Positions 1-9,187 of a stretch of 64,000 nucleotides of DNA are shown here, in pieces. The notes under the pieces are model-generated. The model made no database searches and was not told where the DNA came from. It saw only the letters and a list, made by a program, of their open reading frames with translations. This DNA is from Monocercomonoides exilis (taxonomy: Eukaryota > Preaxostyla > Oxymonadida > Polymastigidae), in contig LSRY02000061.1 of NCBI GenBank assembly GCA_001643675.2, positions 186,001-250,000 of the forward strand, in the 5' to 3' direction. Each line of letters opens with the position of its first letter. Within the stretch, counting starts at the first letter, position 1. The translations under genes and the position numbers were made by a program.

Positions 1-3000
1 TCCACTTCACTCGCTCTCTTCTTCTCGGCCTTCTCTTTCTGCACAGCCACAAGATCATTCACAGAGACATCAAGCCAGACAACCTGCTGCTCAATTCAAA
101 AGGAGAGCTGAAGATCTGTGACTTCGGCTCATCGCAGCTGCTGAAGCACCACAAGCAGCTGCTGCATTCGACTGAAGGCACTTTTGCCTTCCTGTCTCCT
201 GAAGTGGTGAAAGGAAGAGGGTTTTTGGGAACAGCTGTGGATGTGTGGGCGATGGGTGTGTGCGTGTATGTGTTCTGCTATGGCGTGCTGCCATTTGGGA
301 ATGGCATTGGGAGAGGAGGAGGAGGATGTGGTGGTGGAGGAGGGGAGAAGGAAAGAGGGAGAAGTCACAGAGAGACGGTGGATGAAAACGGAGAGAACAG
401 GAAATCAGACAAGCGTTTGGTGTCCTTTTCCTCTTCTTTATCTCCATCTCCGTCTCCTTCTTCTTCTTCCTCTTCTTCCAGCTACACCTCTTCTCTTCCT
501 TATCCCTCCAAAAGCGATATCAGCATCCTTCAAAGTGAGACAGACGAGACGAAAGTGACCAACCAGCAGCTGTTCAGCGAGATCAAGCACAAACCTCTCA
601 TCTTCCCAGACATGGCATCGATTGAGGCATTCGAACGGAACAACTGCCCTGGCTCTGTCAAAAGAGAGTCTTATGCGTCTTCTCTGCTTCCTCCACAAAG
701 TGCTTCAACTTCATCTGCTTCTTCTTCTTCTTCCTCTGTTGATGCTTCTTCTTCTTCTTCTCCTGATTCTTCTCTTTCCTCTTCCTCTTCCCCTTCCCCA
801 TCTCTTCTTCTCCAGCAGCACTTCATTTCTCTTCTCCTCAACAAGAACCCTTCCCTCCGTCTGCATTTATGTGAGGCAGTTGTGCACCCCTGGATCACCT
901 CTTCCTATTCGAAGCCATTTGAAGAGGAAGAGCTGAAGAAGGCAGGGTTGTTCGGGCTGAGGAAGTACATGTACATGAAGATGCTCCATTGGAGGGAGAA
1001 GGAGATGCTGAAAGAGAAGGTGAGGGCAGCTGGAAGAGACGAAGCTGTGTTGTCTTCTGCGATGAATGGGAAGATGACACAAATATCAGATCTTTCTTCT
1101 TCTTCCTCTCCTTCTTTTATATCTTCTCCTTCTCCTTCTCCTTCTTCCTCTCCTGTTCCCTTCTCCACCACACTCACTGAGAAAGAGCAGATATCCATCT
1201 TTGAAGAGTGGAAGGGAGAATACAGAGCAATTGTGGAGCTGGTGAGGCTGAAGGAAATCAGCTTGGGAATCAAAACAAACAGCGAAAAGAAAACTTTTCC
1301 TTCTTCGGCATCACTTTTGAGTGCATCGGGTGCTCAAAATGATGGAGCTTCGATTTCTTCCGCTTCTGCCTCTGCCACTGCCTCTGCAGCTAATTCTTCT
1401 TCTTCCTCCTCCTCTTCTTCTACAAATTCTGTCCATTTCCATTCAAAAAGCACTCACCAAGTGTATTTTGAGCCATCTGACATGCCACAACAATCTGACA
1501 TCTTCACAAATGCTGACAATCCTTTGCTTCCTTCCTCCTCTTCCTCTCCTTCTCCTTCTCCTCCTTTCTCTTCTTCTTCTTCTTCCTTTTCCTCCACCAC
1601 TTCTTCTTCTGCTTATTCCACCCCTTATTCTCAATCTCCTGCCCCTTCTCCTTATGCTCTCTATAACACACCCTTCGTCAGATATTATGTTCGCCCTTTT
1701 CCTCACGTTTATTCTTCTTCCTCCTCATCAAATAATACTTCATCATCATCATCTTCTTCCTTTTCCTCCTCTTCCTCCTCTTCCTCCTCTTCCTCTTCCT
1801 CTCTCTCCCATCCTTCCTCTCCTTCTCCACTTCCTTATGCTTCTCCTTCTTCTGATATATCTCCACAATACTCTTGTGCTTCTTCTATGTTTGCTCCTTC
1901 TCCTTCTCCTTGCCCTTCCTCATCTTTCTCTTCTTCTTCTGCACTGAAATTCTGTTCTTCTCCTTCCACAACATCTTCTTCTTCTTCTTCTTCTTCTTCT
2001 TTCTCTTCTTATGCTCCTTCGCCTGCTGAATTTGCGAATAATAACAAGAATAATAGTAATAAACAAGATATAAAAGCGCAATCAACAGATTCATTGAACA
2101 AAACAAACAAACATTCAGAGATTTTATCGTCACAATCTGCACAGTTGAACATGAATACATCTTCTTCTTCTTCTTCTTCTTCTTCCTTTTCTTCTTCTTC
2201 CTCCTCATCTTCTTCTTCCTCTTCTTCTCTTCCACATAATCTTCCTCCATTCAGCTGCCAGCCAGATTTCATGCAAAATCCACTGAATATACCTGATTTA
2301 TTACCAGAGATGATGAATGAGGGAGATATTGTGGTGGATTTGGTACCTTTTGGAGAGAATAAGCAGAATGGAAACGGAGAAAGAAGTGTGTTAATGTTAA
2401 TGTTAATGTTAATGTTATTATTTGTTAAATTTATTTATTTATTTATTTATGAATTGTTATCTTTTTCAATCAATTTCTATTTATTTTTACTCTTCTCTCT
2501 GTATCTTGTTGTGAATTATTTCCGTTCAGACAAACAACAATCATCAACCAACTCCAATGAAAAGAAGACGAAGGAGAATTCTTCTTCTTCTTCTTCAAAT
2601 GAACAAGATTCAAAGGAAAATTCTGTGAAAACAACAAAAGGAGCAAAAGAAGAGAAAGAGCAAAAAGATCAAAAGGAAACAGATAAAGAGAAGAAAGAAG
2701 GAGAAAAAGAGAAAGAAGAAGAGAAAGAAGCGATCAAAGTGTCATTTGCAGAAGATTACAATAATAACAATAACAATGGCAATACAATCCATCTCTTCCT
2801 CAACAACCTCAACGATGAAGACTCGCTTGATGATGAAGAATGCTACCATCTGAACTCATTCACTGTGCAGCCATCAAATTACTCGAAATACAAACACAGC
2901 AGACCACACAAGAGTTTGGATGCGATTTTTGTGTCTCCTTCTTCGCTTCCGCTGATGAAGCATCCAAATGGAGAAGATAAACTGCCTTCTGCTTCTTCTT

Positions 3001-6000
3001 CTTCTTCTGTTTCTTCTTCGGTGAGTAAAGAAGGGAAGAAGAAGAAGAAGAAGAAGAAGAGGAATGGAAGTAATAACAAAGCAGAAGAAGGAATGGAAGA
3101 GGAAGAAGGAGAAGAGGAAGAAGGAAACAGTTTTGCTAATAAAAAAAGGAGAGGAAACCAAAGTATGATATATGAGCATAAGGAAAGATTGTACAAGTCA
3201 GAAGATAAACTTAGATCAGATGGAGGAGAAAGAAAGGAACAGGGAAAAGAGGAAGAGAAGGAAGAAGAAGAGGAAGGGAATGAACAAGTTATGATGGATG
3301 ATAATGAAGCAAAAGAGCAACAACAAGAAGAAGATAATGATGAAAGCGAAGAAGATGAAGAAGAAGATGAAACAGAAGAAGAAAACAATAACAACAGCAA
3401 TAATAACAATGAAGAAGAAGAAGATGATGATGAAGAGGAAGAGGAAGAAGAGGATGAAGAATTGTTTGTGGAGAAAGCAGAGAAGAACGGGAATGACGAT
3501 TTTCTGGTGAAGAAAGTGGAAGGCGATGATGACGATGATGATGGATCTAGTTCTTCTTCTTCATTGACAGATGAAGATGAAGAGGAAGAGGAGGAAGAGG
3601 AGGAAGAAAGAGAAAGAGAAAGAGAAAGAGAAAGAGAAAGAGAGAAAGAAGAAGGAGGAGAAGGAAATGAAAAGAAGAATAATGATCAAACAGCAAATGA
3701 AGCAAATGCTGCTCAACCAAATACAACAACCTCATCTGATCCAATCAATCCTCAATCATCATCATCATCATCCTCCTCCTCCTCTTCTTCTTCTTCCTCT
3801 TCTTCTTCATCCAATCTTGTCACCTCTGTCTCTCTCTCTTCTTCTTCCTCTCTTTTCCCTCCTCGCCACTTCCGCCACCATCGCCTAGGTATTCGAATGA
3901 GGATGGAGATTATGAAGAGGAAGAAACAGAAGCTTCTGATGAAGATGATGTCGATGAATGAAAACAACGCGAATTCTGCTGTTTCTTCTCTGTCTGCTGC
4001 TTGCAAGCACTCTATTTCTATCTCTTCTTCTTCTTCCACCCCACTAGCTTCTCCTCCTCTATCTCCTTCTTCTCATTCTTCTTCTCATTCCCATTCTTCA
4101 AAGACACTATCACACACTTCTTCTGCTTCTTCTCCTTCTTTCTCTCCGTCTCCCTCGCCTTTAGCGTCTTTTTGTGCTTCTCTAACAAACACTGAAGAGA
4201 ATGACATATTGAATGTTAACAATAATAAAATCACTAATGAAAATTCAGAAAGTGAAGTAAATAACAAGAATGGAACCAATTCTTCTGCCTCTTCTGCTTC
4301 AAAGAACATCAAATCTGATGTTTCGAAAGAAGAAGAAGAAGAGAAAAAAGAGAAAAAAGAGAAAGAAGAAGAAAACAAGGAAAACATTACAGACACCAAA
4401 GATTTACTTCCTTCTTCATCCACTTCATCTTCTAATTCTCCTTCCACTCCATCCATTTCAAACACCCAACAACGTTCTGTCACTTCACATTCTTCTTCAT
4501 TTCATCCTTCTCTTTCTCCTTCTTCCTCTTCCTCTTCCTCTTCCTCTTCTTCCTCTTCTTCCATTCCGTCTCAATCAAACATTCCATCCACATCATCATC
4601 ATCATCTTCTTCTTCTTCTTCTTCTTCTTCATTTCCCATTTCAAACAACATTGTCTCTTCATCTGCTAATCCAATCCATACACCTTCTGATTGTTTATTC
4701 AATGAATCAAATCATATCACTTCTGCTGCTGAAATAACTGCCTCTTCCACTTCATCTTCCTCTTCCTCCTCTTCCTCTTCCTTCTCCATCCCCTCTTTGT
4801 CACCCACACCCTCTCCATCTTCTTCATCTCCATCTCCTTCTCCTTCTCCTTCTCTTCCTCCTCTTCCTTCTTCTCCTCTTTCTCCTCTTTCTTCTCCTTC
4901 TTCTCCATCCACCAACCCAACCACTTCCTATTCTGTTCTCTTGTCTCGTCATTCTCCTCCACCACACGATATCCCTTCCTCCTCCCACACCCCTTCCAAT
5001 CAAACCTATCCTCCTTCCCCTTCCTCTGCTTTTTCTGCCTCTTCTGTATCAACCTCCTCCTCTTCTCCTCCTCCTTCCTCTCCTTCTTCCTCTCCTCATC
5101 CTCTTCTTTCTTCTTCCTCTTCTTCTTCTGAACTCGATCTTTTTTATTCTCCTTTCCGCCCAACTGAGTCAATGATATTGGAACAACAGAGCAATAACTA
5201 CAATGGATTTGAGAATAACAATGTGGCTATCATCGGAAACAGACCAAAGATTGAAACAAACAACCGCTCTATCACTTCTGATGCATCTAACATGAATTCT
5301 TCTTCCTCCTCCTCTTCTTCCTCCTCCTCCTCCTCTTCTGCTTATTCTTATGCTTCTAACACATCATCTGGTTATTCTTCATACCCATACAATCAAAACA
5401 CGAAGAGGAAGCCATTCATCCGCACACCACAACCATATGGCCCTGCGTATGTTCCTCTTTCTCCTCAATATGCCTCTTCTTCTTCTTCCTCTTCCTCTTC
5501 TTCCTCCTCTTCAACCACCCCCACCTTCTCCGCCTTAAGTGACTTCCCTCCCACCATCTCCCCCCGCCTCCTCCCTTCCTCCTTCTCTGTCTCTTCCTCT
5601 GTCTCTTCCTCTCCTCCTGTCTACTGCCATTTTTCCCTCTCCAACACTGCCCCTTCTCCTTCCATGACACCTTCTTCCTCTTCCTCTGCCATTCCTCTCG
5701 TTCAGCCTTCTTCGCTCTTCGAGTCAGTCACCACACAATCTGGCCCTACCCCTTCTTATCCCTCGTCTTCTCTCTCTTCTTCCACAGCTTCTTTGCCTCC
5801 GGTTCACCCTTATCAAGTTTCTTATCCTCATCCTTATGCTCCGAATTCATCATCTTTATCTTCTTCCTCTTCTTCTTCCTCTTCTTCTTCATATTCACAA
5901 TATCCTTCTCACTCCACACAGAATCCAGCCTTCACACCCTTCATCCCATTCGCCCCATTCTCCTCCTTCTCCCCTTCTCCTCTCCCTTCTCCTCTTCCTT

Positions 6001-8501
6001 CTCCTCCTCTTTCTTCCTCTCTTCCCTTTGCTCCTTCGCCTTATGCCTCTCCAATGGAATATTCAGCAGCTGCTCATCCAAATCCCATCCAGCCGAGAAT
6101 TAAAAGAGACCAATTGTTAACACTGCTGAAGGAGAAGGAGAGGCAGCAGAGGAGAGAGAGGAGAGAGAAGAAAGAGAAGAAGGAGGAAGAGAAGAAGAGA
6201 AGAAGAGCAGAGAAGGAGAAGGAGATGAACAAGAATGGTGCTGATGGTAATGATGCGAATGAGCAAGTGATTCAAAAGGAGAAAGATGCTACAATAAATG
6301 AAGATGAAAAAATAAGAGCACAAACTGATATTATAGAAGAAGATGATGACGAAGAAGAGGATGAAGAAGAGGATGATGATGATGATGACGACGATGACGA
6401 CGATGATGATGAGAACGATGAAGAGATAGCAGAATTGGGAGAGTATGCGAATGATGAAGACGACGATGCGAATGACGACAACGATGATGAAGATGAAGAT
6501 GATGAAGCAGACATTGCCAGCAACTTGGCTCTGAGTGAAGCTGGACTAAGCGACAGAGGGAAGATGTATGCACAGAACATGGCAACACCCAGTAACATCT
6601 ACACTTATGCGAATAATGCAAGAAAAATACCCTTTGAGAAGGAAAGAGCAGCTATGTTTCTGCCTATCCAAATGGCTATGCCACATATGCGAACTCCTCC
6701 CTTGCCATCTTCTTCATATTCCATTGCCTCCCCTTCCTCTGCCTCTTCTTCTTCCTCTCCTTCTCTTTCTCCCTCTCCTTCTCCTTCTTCCTCTTCTTCT
6801 TCTCATCCTCCCTCTTCCACTGCATCTCCCTCTCCACTCACCCCAATGATGCCTCTCTCCAGCACTCCACCTTCTTCACTCCCTTCCTCCTCCTCTCCTT
6901 CCCCTGCGCCTATGAACAACTACCCATGCTTCGACAGAAATGGCATTGTTGTTGTGGAAGGGGAAGAGTATTTGGAAGACGGAGGAGAATTCGATGAGGA
7001 AGATTTGGATGTGCTGGATCCAAGTGAGGTGGTGATGGGAGCAGGTGTGGTGATACCAGAGGTGATGAGAGAGGGAGACAGAGAAGATGGAGATGGGGAT
7101 GGGGATGCTGATGCGGGAGAAAAGGAGGAAGAGAATGATAAAAATGAAATCGATTTGGATGCTGCAAATACAAACAAGAAGAAAGGACTTCCACCAAGAC
7201 CGAGAAATAGAGGAAGCACAGGAAAATCATCATCAATTTCTTCTCCATATGCAACTTCCTCTTCTTCCTCATCTTCCTCCTCATCGTCTTCTGCCTCTTC
7301 TGCTGCCTCCACACTCAAAAAGGGCATAATTACTTCGCATTTCAATGCGCTCATGAAAGCACGAGGGCTGGAAAGCAAAGTGATTCCGTATGTTCCGTCG
7401 CATCTTGCTCTTGATTCGCACCCGTCGTTTGTGCTGTTCCAAAAGAATGAGAGAGACGGAGGCGAATGGGGATGGGGTGGTAGCAGTGGAGGAGGAGGAG
7501 GAGCGAATGCAAACAGTGGTAGTCTGTATAATTACAGCAGCTCATCTTCGCAATACTCTTCGTCCTCATCCTTTTCTAGTTCGTCTTCTTCATCTTCCTC
7601 CTCCTCATCATCTGCCTCTGCCCAAAAGAGCCAGCCATATCCTCTTCCACCACAGCACAATCCTTCCTCTGACAACCGGTTTGGAAGCTTGAGAGGAGCA
7701 AATAACACACAAAACAATGCTGTTATGCAGACAGAAACACCAATTCATTCTCCATTTGTTAGTAATTCTGTTGCTCATCCTATAACCCCTGGCCTTCTGC
7801 CTCCTTCTGCCTCTTCTTCGCCAAATCCTGTTCCTTCCTCAAACATCACCATCGGAGCTACACTCTCAATGCTATCGTTCCCTGAGGCTACCCCTCCTTC
7901 TGTTGCATCGTCTGCGTCTGCCCAACGCCACACACAAGCACACTACACCCAGAACTCTTCTTCCTCTTCTCTTTCTGTCTCTTCTGGCTCCCCTTCTTTC
8001 TCTCCTGCTGCTGCCCGTTCACTCTCTTCGTCTTCACTCACACCCACACTCACTCCTGCACCAGCCACAGCATTTCTTTCACCGCAGCCTCAGCACTCTC
8101 CGCCTGTCAGCGTGCAAGGAATAGAAGTGAGAAGCAGCTCACACAACGACATTCAGACACAAGGCCAACATTTGCTGGAATCTTCTGTCGCCATCACAAA
8201 CACAACAGACAATAGCCATTTCATCCACAATGCAAGTGCAGATGATGGCATTGTGGTGAGCGGGTATGAGGTGGTTGGGAATGTGATTGGATGCGATCCG
8301 TATCAGTTCCCTATTCATGTTCCAATTGCCTCTTCATCCTCATCTGCTTCGTCTTCCACTTATCCTGTGTATACTATCCCTCCTCTGGGCTCGAATTATC
8401 CTATTTATCATTCAGATGCTGAGGAAGACGAAGAGCTGCCTATGTTTCCATCGTCCCTAACTTTGCCACCAACATTTTCTGTTTCTCCTTCTCCGCTTTG
8501 A
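1..8501 (+). CDS. CaMKK-like Ser/Thr protein kinase with giant low-complexity tail (5' partial)
   Basis: The frame is open from the window edge, so the N-lobe lies outside. Visible kinase motifs are the catalytic loop HRDIKPDN (nt 60-83), DFG (120-128), an APE-like SPE (195-203) and DVWAMGV (about 240), which follows the CaMKK/SNF1-activating kinase pattern. The C-lobe is split by Ser/Gly-rich inserts: it resumes at LFSEIKHKPLIFPD (570-611) and again at LLNKNPSLRLHLCEAVVHPW (about 831-890), matching the CaMKK order. The catalytic HRD and DFG residues are intact, so this part looks active. After the kinase come roughly 2,500 residues of Ser, Glu, Asp, Lys and Asn runs. The Ser runs use TCN codons almost exclusively and the acidic runs use GAN, as expected of trinucleotide expansion. 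A 144-nt intron is likely at 2386-2529, and a short frame disruption lies near 3841-3961. The stop is TGA. The family role (phosphorylating the activation loop of AMPK/CaMK-type kinases) is known for CaMKKs; the substrate here is unknown. Confidence 0.85.
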   Translation, partial: HFTRSLLLGLLFLHSHKIIHRDIKPDNLLLNSKGELKICDFGSSQLLKHHKQLLHSTEGTFAFLSPEVVKGRGFLGTAVDVWAMGVCVYVFCYGVLPFGNGIGRGGGGCGGGGGEKERGRSHRETVDENGENRKSDKRLVSFSSSLSPSPSPSSSSSSSSYTSSLPYPSKSDISILQSETDETKVTNQQLFSEIKHKPLIFPDMASIEAFERNNCPGSVKRESYASSLLPPQSASTSSASSSSSSVDASSSSSPDSSLSSSSSPSPSLLLQQHFISLLLNKNPSLRLHLCEAVVHPWITSSYSKPFEEEELKKAGLFGLRKYMYMKMLHWREKEMLKEKVRAAGRDEAVLSSAMNGKMTQISDLSSSSSPSFISSPSPSPSSSPVPFSTTLTEKEQISIFEEWKGEYRAIVELVRLKEISLGIKTNSEKKTFPSSASLLSASGAQNDGASISSASASATASAANSSSSSSSSSTNSVHFHSKSTHQVYFEPSDMPQQSDIFTNADNPLLPSSSSSPSPSPPFSSSSSSFSSTTSSSAYSTPYSQSPAPSPYALYNTPFVRYYVRPFPHVYSSSSSSNNTSSSSSSSFSSSSSSSSSSSSSLSHPSSPSPLPYASPSSDISPQYSCASSMFAPSPSPCPSSSFSSSSALKFCSSPSTTSSSSSSSSSFSSYAPSPAEFANNNKNNSNKQDIKAQSTDSLNKTNKHSEILSSQSAQLNMNTSSSSSSSSSFSSSSSSSSSSSSSLPHNLPPFSCQPDFMQNPLNIPDLLPEMMNEGDIVVDLVPFGENKQNGNGERSVLMLMLMLMLLFVKFIYLFIYELLSFSINFYLFLLFSLYLVVNYFRSDKQQSSTNSNEKKTKENSSSSSSNEQDSKENSVKTTKGAKEEKEQKDQKETDKEKKEGEKEKEEEKEAIKVSFAEDYNNNNNNGNTIHLFLNNLNDEDSLDDEECYHLNSFTVQPSNYSKYKHSRPHKSLDAIFVSPSSLPLMKHPNGEDKLPSASSSSSVSSSVSKEGKKKKKKKKRNGSNNKAEEGMEEEEGEEEEGNSFANKKRRGNQSMIYEHKERLYKSEDKLRSDGGERKEQGKEEEKEEEEEGNEQVMMDDNEAKEQQQEEDNDESEEDEEEDETEEENNNNSNNNNEEEEDDDEEEEEEEDEELFVEKAEKNGNDDFLVKKVEGDDDDDDGSSSSSSLTDEDEEEEEEEEEEREREREREREREKEEGGEGNEKKNNDQTANEANAAQPNTTTSSDPINPQSSSSSSSSSSSSSSSSSSSNLVTSVSLSSSSSLFPPRHFRHHRLGIRMRMEIMKRKKQKLLMKMMSMNENNANSAVSSLSAACKHSISISSSSSTPLASPPLSPSSHSSSHSHSSKTLSHTSSASSPSFSPSPSPLASFCASLTNTEENDILNVNNNKITNENSESEVNNKNGTNSSASSASKNIKSDVSKEEEEEKKEKKEKEEENKENITDTKDLLPSSSTSSSNSPSTPSISNTQQRSVTSHSSSFHPSLSPSSSSSSSSSSSSSSIPSQSNIPSTSSSSSSSSSSSSSFPISNNIVSSSANPIHTPSDCLFNESNHITSAAEITASSTSSSSSSSSSSFSIPSLSPTPSPSSSSPSPSPSPSLPPLPSSPLSPLSSPSSPSTNPTTSYSVLLSRHSPPPHDIPSSSHTPSNQTYPPSPSSAFSASSVSTSSSSPPPSSPSSSPHPLLSSSSSSSELDLFYSPFRPTESMILEQQSNNYNGFENNNVAIIGNRPKIETNNRSITSDASNMNSSSSSSSSSSSSSSAYSYASNTSSGYSSYPYNQNTKRKPFIRTPQPYGPAYVPLSPQYASSSSSSSSSSSSSTTPTFSALSDFPPTISPRLLPSSFSVSSSVSSSPPVYCHFSLSNTAPSPSMTPSSSSSAIPLVQPSSLFESVTTQSGPTPSYPSSSLSSSTASLPPVHPYQVSYPHPYAPNSSSLSSSSSSSSSSSYSQYPSHSTQNPAFTPFIPFAPFSSFSPSPLPSPLPSPPLSSSLPFAPSPYASPMEYSAAAHPNPIQPRIKRDQLLTLLKEKERQQRRERREKKEKKEEEKKRRRAEKEKEMNKNGADGNDANEQVIQKEKDATINEDEKIRAQTDIIEEDDDEEEDEEEDDDDDDDDDDDDDENDEEIAELGEYANDEDDDANDDNDDEDEDDEADIASNLALSEAGLSDRGKMYAQNMATPSNIYTYANNARKIPFEKERAAMFLPIQMAMPHMRTPPLPSSSYSIASPSSASSSSSPSLSPSPSPSSSSSSHPPSSTASPSPLTPMMPLSSTPPSSLPSSSSPSPAPMNNYPCFDRNGIVVVEGEEYLEDGGEFDEEDLDVLDPSEVVMGAGVVIPEVMREGDREDGDGDGDADAGEKEEENDKNEIDLDAANTNKKKGLPPRPRNRGSTGKSSSISSPYATSSSSSSSSSSSSASSAASTLKKGIITSHFNALMKARGLESKVIPYVPSHLALDSHPSFVLFQKNERDGGEWGWGGSSGGGGGANANSGSLYNYSSSSSQYSSSSSFSSSSSSSSSSSSSASAQKSQPYPLPPQHNPSSDNRFGSLRGANNTQNNAVMQTETPIHSPFVSNSVAHPITPGLLPPSASSSPNPVPSSNITIGATLSMLSFPEATPPSVASSASAQRHTQAHYTQNSSSSSLSVSSGSPSFSPAAARSLSSSSLTPTLTPAPATAFLSPQPQHSPPVSVQGIEVRSSSHNDIQTQGQHLLESSVAITNTTDNSHFIHNASADDGIVVSGYEVVGNVIGCDPYQFPIHVPIASSSSSASSSTYPVYTIPPLGSNYPIYHSDAEEDEELPMFPSSLTLPPTFSVSPSPL
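2386..2529 (+). other. Probable in-frame intron in the kinase gene
   Basis: The segment starts GTGTGTTAATG and ends TTCCGTTCAG. It is 144 nt, a multiple of three, without stops, so the frame runs through it. Its translation is a hydrophobic Leu/Phe/Tyr run unlike the surrounding hydrophilic tail. It carries four TTAATG copies and an ATTT run and is far more AT-rich than its flanks. Removal joins codon a|ac without changing frame. Confidence 0.75.
3841..3961 (+). other. Frame-disrupted coding segment inside the kinase tail
   Basis: Between two stretches read in frame 3, the frame-3 product becomes Met/Lys/Arg-rich (LGIRMRMEIMKRKKQ), which is the usual shadow of an acidic run. The frame beginning at position 2 instead gives a Pro/Ser then acidic product (SPLPPPSPRYSNEDGDYEEE) matching the rest of the tail, until TGA at about 3959. 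Two compensating indels, real or from sequencing, would explain this. No GT-AG intron restores the frame. Confidence 0.6.
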
Positions 8502-9187
8502 GTTTCGTTTATCGCTTTTATTGCTTGTTATTTTATCTTTTTTGGAGTGTATATATTTCTCACTCAGCAGAACTTACCAACCACAACAATTATTAGCTTA
8601 TCTGTATTTTTATTCCTGTTTATTTACAAATGAGCAGTCCAGAGTATTTTTGCTTTTGTGTTTTATATTTTAAGTTTTATATGGTAGTTTATTAGCAGAT
8701 TTGCTGTTTACAAACGATATATTTCGTTGTATCTTGTAATATTCCTTTCATCAGAATGATGTTATTACCAAATGTTTTAGTGTGTCCACATCACACTTGC
8801 ATATTCACATTTGCTTTTCTTTTTGTTTCCATGTTTTTATAAAAGCATTTTGTTCTATTTTCAATCGGAATCATAGTTGAAAACATTTGCTAACAAATAT
8901 AATTTTTAATGATAATTTCTTCTTCTTCTTCAAAAAAAACATACTAAAGTGCTCAAAATCCCCCACAAAAAGAGATGCTACAAATAGTGAATGAAAATGA
9001 AATACTATAAAACAAGGGAAGTTATTCAGCACTAAAAAAATTTGGTTTGAGGATAAACAGAATTTCGAAAAAAAGGATAAATAATACAAATAAATATAAA
9101 ACTACAAGTTTTTTGTTAAAAAACAAGAATGAATTATTTTCAAGGAATGAGTGAAAAATTTTTAAAGTTCAAATCCCATTGTTTTTA
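8502..9187. other. Convergent intergenic gap
   Basis: AT-rich DNA between the 3' ends of the kinase gene (+) and the first giant receptor gene (-). It presumably holds both 3' UTRs. I see no coding potential, RNA gene or repeat beyond short A and T runs. Confidence 0.6.

Noticed and set aside
671..8124. Many long open frames on both strands across the kinase tail (Leu-, Arg/Glu- or Lys-rich)
   Set aside because: They are shadows of TCN and GAN triplet runs. Shifted or reverse reading of such runs gives Leu/Phe, Arg/Glu or Ser runs without stops.
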